64,000 bases of DNA from Shimia_B sp038527375 (GCA_038527375.1 JBCBFU010000002.1:1-64000); one strand, 5' to 3'. Numbered from the stretch's first letter, positions 9,284-17,827 are shown. Translations and numbers: made by a program. Notes: generated from the letters alone by a model not told the origin.

Positions 9284-10473
9284 TCGGGGGCTCCCAACCG
9301 CATATGCGCCACGATCTGACCGTGATCCGAGGCGAGCTTGTTATAAGGCGCCTCCGGGTGGGAGCCATCGGTGATGTGGTCGTTCAGGACGCTGAAATAC
9401 TCCATCTCGCCCAGCCGGTCTGGGGTGTCTGGATGGAAATGCCGCGACAGGAAAATCTGGTCGATACTTTCGAACGTGCCGCCAAAAGCTGACGTGTAGA
9501 CCATGTCGCGTGCTGATTTCCGGACAAAGAGTTTCTCGGCAGAGTGCAGTTTGACGGCCTCGATCTGGGCGCGGATGCGCAGGTTTTCAGCGTCGGTGTA
9601 GCGGTCGGACCGGTGTTCAGCGTCGTGGCGGCGCATCCAGGCGTAGTTCTTGAATGGCGTTTCGCCCGCGATGATCTCGGACGACACGGCGTGTTCGCCA
9701 TCGTTGAAATCACCCAGCACCATCACCGGCTCACCCGCTTGAAGGCTTTTCACGACCTCGCGCCGAAGAACCCAGGCTTCGGCCATTCTGCGCACGGCGG
9801 CGCGCAGCGACCCAAGGGCGCGACCGACCGGATCGTAGTTCACGAGGTCAACCTCGGGCGGTAGGCCGCCGTCCACCTTTGGGTATTCGCCCAGCTTGGA
9901 TTTCAGATGGCAGTTGAAGACGGTGATGACCTGATCGCCGACCGGCACGCGGACCTTGAGGATGGGGCGCGAGGTGCGGGTCAGGGTGAACGCGCCGCCA
10001 TCTGCCCCGCCCAGGTCCGAAAACGGGATGGTCAAAGGTTCGGGAAGCTCTTGAATGATTTCAGGCTCGCCCACAAAGCCAAACCGCGACAGGACGGCCA
10101 CGCCGGGGCGGCGCTGGCCCGGGGCGCCGTCATTGGCGTTGCGCGCAAAGCGCAGGCAGTCGCCCACGTAGGGATCGAAGGCCAGTTTGCGAAAGATCGC
10201 CTTGCGGGCGTAGCGCTTGGATCGGTCGGGGATCACGGCCTCATTGGCGGCCTGACCGCGGGCATTCGTTTCCGCGATCACCGCGTTCAGGGCAGGTTCG
10301 TCGAAAATCTCCTGAAAGCAGACGATATCGGTGTCCATCGACAACAATTGATCGGCAAGCCAGTCCTCTTTCCACGCGTGTTCTTCGGGCGTGTAGGATT
10401 CGAACCGGTAATATTCCTGATCCGGGCCGATCAGGTTTTTGACGTTAAAGGATCCAATCGTGAAGCGGGTCAT
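9280..10473 (-). CDS. Endonuclease/exonuclease/phosphatase family protein
   Basis: 397 residues. Motifs appear in the order expected for the EEP fold: GSFNVKNL near the N-terminus, DIVCFQEIFD (metal-binding Glu), VFNCHLKSK, VLGDFNDGEH (Asp and Asn), and SDHGQIVAHM at the C-terminus (Asp-His pair). The active site therefore appears intact. Family members cut DNA or RNA or hydrolyse phosphoesters and sphingolipids; which of these applies here cannot be told. There is no signal peptide, so it is cytoplasmic. It overlaps its neighbours by 4 bp on both sides in a five-gene minus-strand cluster. Confidence 0.85.
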   Translation of the reverse strand: MTRFTIGSFNVKNLIGPDQEYYRFESYTPEEHAWKEDWLADQLLSMDTDIVCFQEIFDEPALNAVIAETNARGQAANEAVIPDRSKRYARKAIFRKLAFDPYVGDCLRFARNANDGAPGQRRPGVAVLSRFGFVGEPEIIQELPEPLTIPFSDLGGADGGAFTLTRTSRPILKVRVPVGDQVITVFNCHLKSKLGEYPKVDGGLPPEVDLVNYDPVGRALGSLRAAVRRMAEAWVLRREVVKSLQAGEPVMVLGDFNDGEHAVSSEIIAGETPFKNYAWMRRHDAEHRSDRYTDAENLRIRAQIEAVKLHSAEKLFVRKSARDMVYTSAFGGTFESIDQIFLSRHFHPDTPDRLGEMEYFSVLNDHITDGSHPEAPYNKLASDHGQIVAHMRLGAPE

Positions 10474-11444
10474 GACAGTGTCTCCAGCGCGCGTGTGAAC
10501 ATGGCCGTGTCAACATTCCCGCCCGATGCGGTCACGATGACGGTGTCGGTATCAAAAGCGTCCGGGTGGAAGAGGGCGGCGGCCAGAGCCGCGGCCCCGC
10601 CGGGCTCAACCGTGATCTTGAGCCGTTGCCATGCAAGCGCCATCGCGCGCAGGCACTCTTCTTCGCTCACCACCAGTCCGGGTCCGCACAATCGGCGGAG
10701 TACGGGCCATGTCAATTCGCCGGGCATGGGCGTCAGGATTGCGTCGCAGATGGAACCGGACAACGCGTTGTTGCGCGAGCGCGCACCGGAGGCCAGCGAC
10801 CGCGCCACATCATCAAACCCTTCGGGCTCCGCCGGGCGCACGCGCATGGCGGGGGCGTCAGCTTCGAGCGCGAGCGCAATTCCGGCGGTCAGCCCGCCGC
10901 CGCCACAACACACCACTACATCAGCCTCCGTGACACCCAACTCCGCAGCCTGTGCGGCGATTTCGAGGCCCGTGGTGCCTTGGCCGGCAATGACCTGGGG
11001 ATGATCGTAAGGCGGGATCAGGGTGAGGCCGCGTTCGGTGCGGAGCGCCTCCCCGATGTCTTCGCGGCTCTCGCTTGCGCGGTCATAAAGGACAACCTCG
11101 CCGCCCAAAGCGGCCGTGTTGTCGATCTTCAATTGGGGCGCGTCCGATGGCATGATGATGACCGAGCTTGTGCCGTGCAGGTGCGCAGCATGCGCGATAG
11201 CCTGTGCGTGGTTTCCGGACGAAAAGGCAAGGATGCCCGCCGCGCTCTGGGCTGTATCGAGCGCTGATATCGCCGACCACGCGCCGCGGAATTTGAAGGA
11301 CCCGGTGTGCTGAAGGCACTCCGCCTTCACGAGGACACGGCGACCGGCGAGGTCATCGAGGAATGGCGAACTCAGAAGTGGGGTCAGGCGAACATGCCCG
11401 GTCGCGCGGTCGGCGGCGGCGCGGATGGCGGTGATATCGGTCAT
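10470..11444 (-). CDS. PLP-dependent threonine/serine dehydratase family protein
   Basis: 324 residues of fold-type II PLP enzyme. TGSFKFRGA carries the Schiff-base Lys51, SSGNHAQA binds the substrate carboxylate, and CCGGGGLTAG is the phosphate-binding Gly loop. It lacks the C-terminal ACT-like regulatory domain of biosynthetic IlvA, so it is a catabolic threonine/serine dehydratase, serine racemase or hydroxyaspartate-type enzyme. The start at 11444 is chosen because ATG and the upstream TGA share ATGA (11441-11444); a longer form from 11462 is less likely. It is coupled on both sides. Confidence 0.85.
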   Translation of the reverse strand: MTDITAIRAAADRATGHVRLTPLLSSPFLDDLAGRRVLVKAECLQHTGSFKFRGAWSAISALDTAQSAAGILAFSSGNHAQAIAHAAHLHGTSSVIIMPSDAPQLKIDNTAALGGEVVLYDRASESREDIGEALRTERGLTLIPPYDHPQVIAGQGTTGLEIAAQAAELGVTEADVVVCCGGGGLTAGIALALEADAPAMRVRPAEPEGFDDVARSLASGARSRNNALSGSICDAILTPMPGELTWPVLRRLCGPGLVVSEEECLRAMALAWQRLKITVEPGGAAALAAALFHPDAFDTDTVIVTASGGNVDTAMFTRALETLS

Positions 11445-12283
11445 GGCAATTTCGCTATCCAAGTGTGCAAGGCCTCAAGTGCCTCTGCCTCATCCAGAAA
11501 GGGGACATGCCCGCGATCCGGCACCTCGGCCCAGATCATGTCCGAACGGCGTCGCGCCATCTCTGCGGCGGTGTCACGGGTCAGCAGGTCAGAGTTAGCG
11601 CCCCGGATCAGCGCGAGGGGAAGCCCGGCAAAGGCGTCAAAGAGGGGCCAAAGGTCAATGTCGGGTCGGTCAGGGTCATCGAGCGGGTCGAGCACCGCCT
11701 GCCGCAAGGCCGGGTCGTAGGTGATGTCCAGCCCGTCGGCCGTTTGTCTGTAATGCAAATGGACCTCTTCCACCCAGCGGCTGTCGGGCACATTCGCAAA
11801 CCCGGCCATCAGGCCCGCGCGCATCTGCGCCGCCTCGCAGTGGGTCCGCGCCGCAGGCCGGCGTCCGAGGTATCCGCGGATCGCGTCGAACCCGGCAGGG
11901 GCGATGTCGGGGCCGATATCATTCAGGCAAACGCCGGTCAGCCGGTCCTTTGCCAAGGCAGCCAAGGTCATCGCAATGAGCCCGCCGCGTGACGTTCCGA
12001 GGATTGCCGCCGCCGGGATGCCAAGGTGGTCGAGCAGGTCGAGGGCGTCGTTGGCCTCTTGCAGGATCGTGTAGCTTGCAGGGTCCGCCCAGGCGCTGTT
12101 GCCCCGCCCGCGATAGTCCATGCGCACCAGCCTGCAGTGAGTCATGTGCGGCGCCACATAATCAAAATCGCCTTGGGTCCTTGTCAGCCCGGCCAAAGCC
12201 AGAACGACCGGTGCATCCGCCGCAGCTGCGGGGGTGTCGCGATAGTACAGGCGCGTGCCGTCGCGCGCTTCAAATATGGGCAT
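11441..12283 (-). CDS. Alpha/beta hydrolase
   Basis: 280 residues. The fold elements are VVLALAGLTR (oxyanion region), MDYRGRGNSAWA, the nucleophile elbow GTSRGG with Ser98, Asp232 in the GANSDLLT segment and His259 in VPDRGHVPF. The catalytic triad is therefore complete. The cap region and substrate class are not diagnostic; similar proteins are annotated as lactonases or esterases. It overlaps the HAD gene by 14 bp and the dehydratase by 4 bp, indicating co-translation in one operon. Confidence 0.85.
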   Translation of the reverse strand: MPIFEARDGTRLYYRDTPAAAADAPVVLALAGLTRTQGDFDYVAPHMTHCRLVRMDYRGRGNSAWADPASYTILQEANDALDLLDHLGIPAAAILGTSRGGLIAMTLAALAKDRLTGVCLNDIGPDIAPAGFDAIRGYLGRRPAARTHCEAAQMRAGLMAGFANVPDSRWVEEVHLHYRQTADGLDITYDPALRQAVLDPLDDPDRPDIDLWPLFDAFAGLPLALIRGANSDLLTRDTAAEMARRRSDMIWAEVPDRGHVPFLDEAEALEALHTWIAKLP

Positions 12284-12968
12284 TGGCCTGATCCACGAGG
12301 TGCGGGATGTCAGTCAGATCGCTCAGGATCCGGTCGGGGACACCGGTCAGACGGTCCACCGGTTCGCCGGCGCGGTTGACCCAGATCGTCGTGAACCCGT
12401 AGGCCGCCGCATGCGCTGCGTCCCAACCGTTCGAGGACACAAAAAGAACCTCGCCCGGGGTGGTGTCAAAGTGTCGGCCTACAAGGTCGTAGACCGCGGC
12501 GGCGGGTTTGAAGATGCCGACTTCTTCGACCGAGAGCGTCTTGTCGATCACATCGCTAAGGCTGGCCGATGCGACGGCAGCGCCCAGCATGTCGGGTGTC
12601 CCGTTGGACAAGATGCCGGTGGCGAGGCCCGCACGTTTGAGGGCGGTGAGCATGTCGGGCACCTCTGGATAGGCCTGAAGCTCCCAATAGAGATCGAGCA
12701 ATCGGCGGCGCAAACGCGGATCGTGCAGGTCTTGCGCGGCCATCGCCCAGTCCAGCCCGTCCTGCGTGACCTGCCAGAAGTCGGTGTGGTCGCCTGCCAC
12801 GGCGCGCAACCATGTGTATTCCAGTTGCTTGCGCCGCCAGTCCGCAGACAGGGTTGGCCATGTCTCTGATATCGCGTCGTTTTCAGGTTCTTGTGCGGCG
12901 TGCCGGGCTGCTGCGGAGACATCGAAGAGCGTGCCATAGGCGTCGAAGATGCAGGTGGTTATCGTCAT
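12270..12968 (-). CDS. Haloacid dehalogenase type II (HAD superfamily)
   Basis: 232 residues. The nucleophile motif is FDAYGTLFD with Asp9, followed by ILSNGTPDML (motif II) and VGIFKPAAAVYDLVG (motif III Lys). The metal-binding end has VSSNGWDAAHAAAYG, which is typical of L-2-haloacid dehalogenases rather than general HAD phosphatases. The start at 12968 has an AGAGAGGA ribosome-binding site; an upstream extension to 13022 is unlikely. It is the first gene of the minus-strand cluster running to 8495. Whether it really removes halide is inference from family motifs. Confidence 0.85.
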   Translation of the reverse strand: MTITTCIFDAYGTLFDVSAAARHAAQEPENDAISETWPTLSADWRRKQLEYTWLRAVAGDHTDFWQVTQDGLDWAMAAQDLHDPRLRRRLLDLYWELQAYPEVPDMLTALKRAGLATGILSNGTPDMLGAAVASASLSDVIDKTLSVEEVGIFKPAAAVYDLVGRHFDTTPGEVLFVSSNGWDAAHAAAYGFTTIWVNRAGEPVDRLTGVPDRILSDLTDIPHLVDQANAHI

Positions 12969-13108
12969 GAAATCCTCTCTTCCGGCAGCGTCCGTCGTCC
13001 AGCCTCCACCGTTGCACGGCATATTTTTACAGAAAAGTGCATTTTCCTTGGAACCCGATCTTCGCGGGCGACGTTACACCTGCAATCCACCTGTATGGAG
13101 TAACGAGT

Positions 13109-13279
13109 ATGCTTGGTTGGGCTTTGACATTCTTGGTTGTCGCGCTGGTGGCAGCCGTTCTTGGGTTCGGCGGGATTGCCGGTGCTGCGACAAGCATCGC
13201 CCAAATCCTGTTCGTCGTCTTTCTCGTGCTTGCCGTCGTCGCGGCCATCGCGAGAGCCCTGCGGGGTCGCACTCCCTGA
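13109..13279 (+). CDS. DUF1328 small membrane protein (YtjA-like)
   Basis: 56 residues that are almost entirely hydrophobic, with two helices: MLGWALTFLVVALVAAVLGF, and IAQILFVVFLVLAVV after the GGIAGAA turn. This is the classic DUF1328 pattern. The ATG at 13109 has GGAG eight bases upstream (13097-13100). The function is unknown; such genes are often stress-induced and single-gene transcripts. A strong terminator follows at 13302. Confidence 0.88.
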   Translation: MLGWALTFLVVALVAAVLGFGGIAGAATSIAQILFVVFLVLAVVAAIARALRGRTP

Positions 13280-13301
13280 TCTCCCCTGATCCCGCAGATT
13301 G

Positions 13302-13336
13302 AACAGCCGCCACGTTGTCCCCGTGGCGGCTGTTTT
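13302..13336 (+). terminator. Intrinsic terminator after the DUF1328 gene
   Basis: A perfect 13-bp inverted repeat (AACAGCCGCCACG and CGTGGCGGCTGTT, loop TTGTCCC) runs into TTTT at 13333-13336, immediately downstream of the DUF1328 stop. Confidence 0.88.
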
Positions 13337-13370
13337 ACGTTTGAGGATAGTTGTGTCCCGCTGGCTCGGT

Positions 13371-13402
13371 GGCGACGGGGTGATGCCTCACCCCGGGAAA
13401 TT
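13371..13402. repeat. Dispersed palindromic intergenic repeat, copy C
   Basis: GGGGTGA-TGCC-TCACCCC hairpin (13377-13394) followed by GGGAAATTTGAAG. In reverse complement this reads CTTCAAATTTCCCGGGGTGA, resembling the copies at 7041, 29483 and 48589. It sits between the DUF1328 terminator and the next minus-strand gene. Confidence 0.5.
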
Positions 13403-13425
13403 TGAAGCCAGAATAAGCAAGCGCC

Positions 13426-13866
13426 TTAGTCTGTGACCATTGTGAAGCCCGCAGCGCGGGTCCAATAGGGGGACCGGTCCGCGCGCAAGTCGGCCAGCCC
13501 CCTCAGAAGGTGGGCGACGGTCAGGCACGTGCCGACCACGGCGGGAATAGGGCTGCCAGATAGGATCGTCAGGGCGGCGCCAAGGGGCGCGAGCGCGCAA
13601 GGCAGCCACCCCCGGACATGCAAGCACATCAGGCAGCCATCGCCGCGCAACACGTACCCCCGTTTGCGAAGTTCTGGCGCGGGATCACGGGAGATCGTGG
13701 TGCGGACCATGAACAGGAGCGGCGCGGTCGCAAAACCCACGGTCAGCCAGGACCACAGGCCAAGCCATAGGGATACCCCGGCCTGTGTCGCCAGCACGAA
13801 GACAAGCGTGGTTGCCGCCAGCGCCAGCATTGCCTGCGACAGGCCAGCCGTCAGCGGCGCGCGCAT
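13426..13866 (-). CDS. Membrane protein of unknown function
   Basis: 146 residues with four hydrophobic segments (around 10-30, 33-52, 88-105 and 108-124). Between the second and third lies a charged loop with Cys residues in GDGCLMCLHVRG. I do not recognise the family. It follows fabI by 6 bp on the same strand, so it is probably the last gene of the fabB-fabI transcript. The CxxC in the loop could bind metal or be redox-active, which is speculation. Confidence 0.65.
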   Translation of the reverse strand: MRAPLTAGLSQAMLALAATTLVFVLATQAGVSLWLGLWSWLTVGFATAPLLFMVRTTISRDPAPELRKRGYVLRGDGCLMCLHVRGWLPCALAPLGAALTILSGSPIPAVVGTCLTVAHLLRGLADLRADRSPYWTRAAGFTMVTD

Positions 13867-13872
13867 AGGCCG

Positions 13873-14661
13873 TTACAGGTTGTCGGGCTGCGGCATGCCG
13901 AGGATGTGGTAGCCGCCATCCACCATGATGCATTCACCCGTGGTGCAGTCCGAGTAGTCAGAGGCAAGGTAGACCGCCGTGCCGCCGATCGCGTCGAGCG
14001 AGGCGTTCTTGCGCAGGGGGCTGTTGGCCTCGGTAAAGCGGAAGGTCTTGCGCGCACCACCGATGGCCGCGCCCGAGAGCGTCTTCATCGGGCCGGGCGA
14101 GATCGAATTTACGCGGATGCCTTGGGGACCCAGATCATTGGCGAGGTAGAGCACAGTGGTTTCCAGCGCGGCCTTTGCCACGCCCATCACATTGTACCAC
14201 GGGGTCGCTTTTTTCGAACCTTGATAGGTCAGCGCCATGATGGACCCGCCATCGGGCATCAGGGGGGCCGCGTTGCGCGCCATGTCGATCAGCGAATAGG
14301 CCGAGATATCCATGGAGTTCTTGAAGTTCTCACGGCTCGAATTCAGGAAGCGGCCCGTCAGTTCGGATTTGTCCGAATAGGCGATGGCGTGCACGCAGAA
14401 ATCGATCGTGCCCCATTCCTTTTCAAGCCGGTCAAAGCAGGCCTTGGAGACCGCGTCATCAGTGGCCGAATAGTCGGTGACGATGCTCACGCCCATCTCG
14501 TCGGCAAGCGGTTGGACCTTTGCGCCGAAGATGTCGAGTTGGGCCGCAAAGGCCAATTCGGCGCCTTCGGCCTTCATGGCGCTGGCGATGCCGTAGGCGA
14601 TGGAGCGGTTGTTGGCGATGCCTGTGATGAGGCCGCGTTTGCCCTTCAAAAGATCAGCCAT
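13873..14661 (-). CDS. fabI: Enoyl-[acyl-carrier-protein] reductase (NADH), FabI
   Basis: 262 residues. The modified Rossmann start GLITGIANNRSIAYGIA binds NADH. The catalytic region has VHAIAYSDKSEL and the Tyr/Lys pair in TYQGSKKATPWYNVMGVAKAALE. FabI reduces the enoyl-ACP double bond in each cycle of fatty acid elongation in the cytoplasm. It lies 7 bp downstream of fabB, so the two are co-transcribed, which joins the unsaturated-acid branch enzyme with the final reductase. The length is normal for the family. Confidence 0.95.
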   Translation of the reverse strand: MADLLKGKRGLITGIANNRSIAYGIASAMKAEGAELAFAAQLDIFGAKVQPLADEMGVSIVTDYSATDDAVSKACFDRLEKEWGTIDFCVHAIAYSDKSELTGRFLNSSRENFKNSMDISAYSLIDMARNAAPLMPDGGSIMALTYQGSKKATPWYNVMGVAKAALETTVLYLANDLGPQGIRVNSISPGPMKTLSGAAIGGARKTFRFTEANSPLRKNASLDAIGGTAVYLASDYSDCTTGECIMVDGGYHILGMPQPDNL

Positions 14662-14668
14662 GTCAGTC

Positions 14669-15895
14669 TTACTCTTTAAATTTCGACATAATCATTGTGG
14701 CATTGGTGCCGCCAAAGCCAAAGGAATTCGACAGGGCGCTGTCGATCTCGACCCCTTCGCGCAACTCGGTGACGACCTCGTCGGGCCGCAATTCGGGCGC
14801 GAGTTCTGTCACGTTGATCGACGGCGCGATAAAGCCCTTGTCCATCATGATGAGGCTATAGATCGCCTCGTGCACGCCCGCACCGCCCAGTGCGTGGCCG
14901 GTCATCGATTTGGTGGAGCCGACGACCGGGTGCTCTTCGCCAAAGACGCGGCGCACGGCCATCATCTCGGTCACGTCGCCCACGGGAGTCGAGGTGCCGT
15001 GCGCATTGATGTAATCGACCTTGCGGCCTTCGGGCAGGGTGCTGAGCGCCAGCTTCATCGAGCGTTCGCCGCCCTCGCCGGACGGTGCCACCATGTCGTG
15101 GCCGTCTGACGTCGCGCCGTAGCCCGTGACCTCGGCATAGATCTTGGCGCCGCGCGCCTTGGCGTGTCCCAGTTCCTCCAGGACCACCATGCCGCCGCCG
15201 CCGCCGATGACGAACCCGTCGCGGGTGGCATCGAACGGGCGCGAGGCGGTTTCAGGCGCGTCATTGTACTTGGACGACATCGCGCCCATCGCGTCGAACA
15301 GGCACGAAAGTGTCCAGTCGACCTCTTCCCCGCCGCCGGCAAAGACGATGTCTTGCTTGCCCATCTGGATCTGTTCGGTGCCGACACCCATGCAGTGCAG
15401 GGTGGTCGAGCAGGCCGAGGTGATGGAGTAGTTCTGGCCTTTGATCTTGAACGGCGTGGCGAGGCAGGCCGAGACGGTCGAAGACATGCAGCGCGTCACC
15501 ATAAAGGGCCCCATGCGTTTGGGGGCGCCCTTGTTGATGACGGTATCGAAGGCCGTGAAGAAGTTTGAGGTCGACGGCCCGCCTGAGCCCGCGATCAGGC
15601 CGGTGCGTTCGTTCGACACATCGCTTTCCTCAAGCCCTGCATCGGCAATCGCCTGTTCCATGGCGATATAGCTATAGGCCGATCCCGGCCCCATGAAGCG
15701 CAACTGGCGTTTGTCGATGTGTTCGGCCACGTCGATCTTGGGGATGCCCGCGACCTGACTGCGGAAGCCGTGTTCGGCGTAGTTCGGTTCAAACGCGATC
15801 CCGGACTTACCGGCGCGCAGGCTCGCTTCGACCTCGGCTACTGTGTTGCCGATGGGGCAGACGATCCCGATCCCGGTGATGACGACGCGGCGCAT
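14669..15895 (-). CDS. fabB: 3-oxoacyl-ACP synthase I, FabB
   Basis: 408 residues of KAS fold. The catalytic Cys162 is in ITSACSTTLHC, His299 in NAHGTSTPVGD and His334 in TGHALGGAGVHEA. The ACS pattern and overall sequence fit FabB, which elongates cis-3-decenoyl-ACP and so is needed with FabA for unsaturated fatty acids. fabA is about 2 kb away on the same strand, separated here by MarR, HIT (opposite strand), DM13 and DUF1304 genes. Confidence 0.94.
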   Translation of the reverse strand: MRRVVITGIGIVCPIGNTVAEVEASLRAGKSGIAFEPNYAEHGFRSQVAGIPKIDVAEHIDKRQLRFMGPGSAYSYIAMEQAIADAGLEESDVSNERTGLIAGSGGPSTSNFFTAFDTVINKGAPKRMGPFMVTRCMSSTVSACLATPFKIKGQNYSITSACSTTLHCMGVGTEQIQMGKQDIVFAGGGEEVDWTLSCLFDAMGAMSSKYNDAPETASRPFDATRDGFVIGGGGGMVVLEELGHAKARGAKIYAEVTGYGATSDGHDMVAPSGEGGERSMKLALSTLPEGRKVDYINAHGTSTPVGDVTEMMAVRRVFGEEHPVVGSTKSMTGHALGGAGVHEAIYSLIMMDKGFIAPSINVTELAPELRPDEVVTELREGVEIDSALSNSFGFGGTNATMIMSKFKE

Positions 15896-15957
15896 TCAGC
15901 TCTCCCTTTCGGTTTTCGGGTGTTTAGCGACGGGCGAGAAATGGAGCAAGGGCCGCA

Positions 15958-16401
15958 TTAGCCGACCTGCTCCGGTTCGGGGGCGGCAGCGAGGGCGCGA
16001 AGGGCGTCCATGACAACCACCGTGTCGTGTTCGGCAAGCAAGGTCGCAAACTGCGCTTCGACCGCCTGCTTTGCTTGGCCTGAGGCTTGCTTCAGCGCCC
16101 TTCCGCGGCCTGACAATGCCAAGAGCCGCGCGCGACGGTCTGTTGGGTCTGGAGACAGGGTAACATAACCCTTCCGCGTCAATTCCGTCGTCGTAACGGA
16201 CATCGCCTGTTTTGAAACACCAACACGCATCGCAATGCTGACAGCGTTTTTGGGGGTGTCGGACAAATGCGCGATGACAAGCGCCTGCGCAGGGGTCACG
16301 TCCGCGAACCCCGCCCTGCGCACCCGTTGCAAAGTCTCATGGTGATATCGATCAAAAGCCGCCTTCAGTAGCAGCCCGATGTCGCTTGTCTCGACGGCCA
16401 T
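15958..16401 (-). CDS. MarR-family transcriptional regulator
   Basis: 147 residues from the ATG at 16401. The winged-helix core has VTPAQALVIAHLSDTP, VSIAMRVGVSKQAMSVTTTEL (recognition helix) and a wing with GYVTLSPDPTDRRARLLALS, the DxRxR signature of MarR proteins. A longer frame to 16464 exists, but it would read through a perfect palindrome (16408-16434) that is better explained as this repressor's operator. The neighbours suggest that it controls itself and the divergent HIT gene. The ligand is unknown. Confidence 0.85.
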   Translation of the reverse strand: MAVETSDIGLLLKAAFDRYHHETLQRVRRAGFADVTPAQALVIAHLSDTPKNAVSIAMRVGVSKQAMSVTTTELTRKGYVTLSPDPTDRRARLLALSGRGRALKQASGQAKQAVEAQFATLLAEHDTVVVMDALRALAAAPEPEQVG

Positions 16402-16407
16402 GGCGTC

Positions 16408-16434
16408 GATATAGTCAACTATATTGACTATATC
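16408..16434. promoter_or_regulatory. Perfect 27-bp palindrome between marR-like and HIT genes
   Basis: GATATAGTCAA (16408-16418), spacer CTATA, TTGACTATATC (16424-16434). The two 11-base arms are exact reverse complements in an AT-rich divergent promoter region. This is the expected form of a MarR dimer operator acting on both genes. Confidence 0.75.
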
Positions 16435-16452
16435 AAGATGGGATGCGGAGAT

Positions 16453-16806
16453 ATGAGAGACCAACCCAAATGCGTCTTTTGCGATGTGGAGCAGTTGGAG
16501 GTCATTGCAGAGAATTCGCTAGCCTTCGCCATTCGTGATAAATTCCCTGTCAAACCTCTACACACCCTGGTCCTTCCGCGCCGCCATTGTCGGGACGTGT
16601 TTGAGACCACGGCAGCAGAGCGCGAAGCGATGCACGCGCTGGCACAGGTGTGCATTGCAAACCTAAAGACCGAAGACCCTACCATCAAAGGTGTGAACTA
16701 CGGGTCCAATATCCGCGCTGTTGCAGGCCAGAAGATCTTTCACACCCACATTCACATAATCCCAAGACGGGCGGGGGATATGGACCCGCCTGCGGCGCGG
16801 GGCTGA
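16453..16806 (+). CDS. HIT family protein (histidine triad nucleotide hydrolase)
   Basis: 117 residues. It has CVFCDV near the start and the histidine triad HTHIHIIPRR near the end, with a third Cys/His arrangement (LPRRHC) in the middle. HIT proteins hydrolyse nucleoside phosphoramidates or dinucleotides. The start at 16453 has GGAG close upstream; an alternative ATG at 16438 would add five residues and lies just beside the palindrome. It is transcribed divergently from the MarR gene, so it is probably the regulator's main target. Confidence 0.88.
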   Translation: MRDQPKCVFCDVEQLEVIAENSLAFAIRDKFPVKPLHTLVLPRRHCRDVFETTAAEREAMHALAQVCIANLKTEDPTIKGVNYGSNIRAVAGQKIFHTHIHIIPRRAGDMDPPAARG

Positions 16807-16825
16807 TTGTGCAATGCAACGTGAG

Positions 16826-17296
16826 TTACCGGTACTGCGCCGCCGTGATGAACTCGCCAAACGCTTCGCACCAAACCAGCACGGTATTGTAGGCCTCGAG
16901 ATCGATATCCGCGGGCAGGTCGAGCGCGAACCCTTTGAACGTTTTGACCGAACCGATGACGCGGCTTTGGGCCTTGAGCGGTTCGAATGCGTCTTCGTCG
17001 TCGACGAATGCGGGGACGAGGTAAACCATGTAGTCGGGGCCGGGGGCGAGCTCGCCCGTGTGGACGATCTGCGTCGGGGTCAGGCGCACCGTGCCGCGGC
17101 CCCAATGCAGGAAATCATTGCCCGGGAGGTCCTCTTGAAACTGTGCCTCGTAAACAGCGTCGGCGGCCATCGCATCGAGCGTTGCCGCGTCCGGTGACGG
17201 TGGTGCGGTGAGGATCGGAAGCAGGTAGATGCCCAAGGCAAAGCCCACCGCCACGGCGGCGCCATGGGTAAGAAGGGCCAGAATGGTGCGTTTCAT
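16826..17296 (-). CDS. DM13 domain protein, membrane-anchored
   Basis: 156 residues. An N-terminal membrane helix (VAVGFALGIYLLPIL) is followed by a DM13 domain, recognised from GRGTVRLTPTQIVHTGELAPGPDYMVYLVP and the conserved Cys in VLVWCEAFGEFITAAQYR. DM13 domains are thought to take part in redox or hydroxylation reactions at the cell surface; the function in bacteria is unclear. It lies on the minus strand between the HIT gene and the DUF1304 gene in a stretch that interrupts fabA and fabB. Confidence 0.8.
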   Translation of the reverse strand: MKRTILALLTHGAAVAVGFALGIYLLPILTAPPSPDAATLDAMAADAVYEAQFQEDLPGNDFLHWGRGTVRLTPTQIVHTGELAPGPDYMVYLVPAFVDDEDAFEPLKAQSRVIGSVKTFKGFALDLPADIDLEAYNTVLVWCEAFGEFITAAQYR

Positions 17297-17429
17297 CGGG
17301 GTCTCCCGGCCCGTTTGTGAGCTCTGAGCGAAACGATAGCAGAACTGCGCGCGCGCGTCAGCACATGGTCCCGGCGCTCCGGCGGGTCAGGTGCGCGCAA
17401 AAAACGAGGGCGGGTGCGTGCCTTCCGGG

Positions 17430-17807
17430 TTATCCGGTTCTACGGTTCATCAGGAGAAGGGCCGCCCCGGCGATCCCGGCAGAGACCATTTGCGGCAACC
17501 CAGTCGAGACAGCGATGGTCACAGCGGCAGCTACGCCGGCGATGAACACGAAGCCCAGAAAGCAAAGGGCCACGTTGAACTGCCAGCGCGGGTCTTGGAT
17601 GAAGAGGGACCAAATCAAACCGGCTGCAAGGAAGGCGTTGTACACACCTTGATTGGCCGCGATCTGCGTCGTCGGTTCAAACAGGTCGGGCGGCAGGGTA
17701 TCGAACACGACCGGCCCCCGCGTGGTCCATGCAAAAATCTCGAACCACGCGATATAGAGGTGCAGCACCGCCACGAGGGCCAAAAGGACAAGAGCGATCC
17801 GTTTCAT
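17430..17807 (-). CDS. DUF1304 membrane protein
   Basis: 125 residues with four hydrophobic helices. WFEIFAWTTRGP after the first helix and NQGVYNAFLAAGLIW are hallmarks of DUF1304, a family of small inner-membrane proteins without known function. It lies 20 bp downstream of the fabA stop on the same strand, so it is likely read through from fabA. Confidence 0.85.
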   Translation of the reverse strand: MKRIALVLLALVAVLHLYIAWFEIFAWTTRGPVVFDTLPPDLFEPTTQIAANQGVYNAFLAAGLIWSLFIQDPRWQFNVALCFLGFVFIAGVAAAVTIAVSTGLPQMVSAGIAGAALLLMNRRTG

Positions 17808-17827
17808 GCTGTTCCTCGTGTTCTGCG

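Noticed and set aside
10385..10425. tRNA-like GGTTCGAATCC on the minus strand
   Set aside because: It lies inside the endonuclease/phosphatase gene, encoding part of its conserved N-terminus. The flanks form neither a T-stem nor a cloverleaf.
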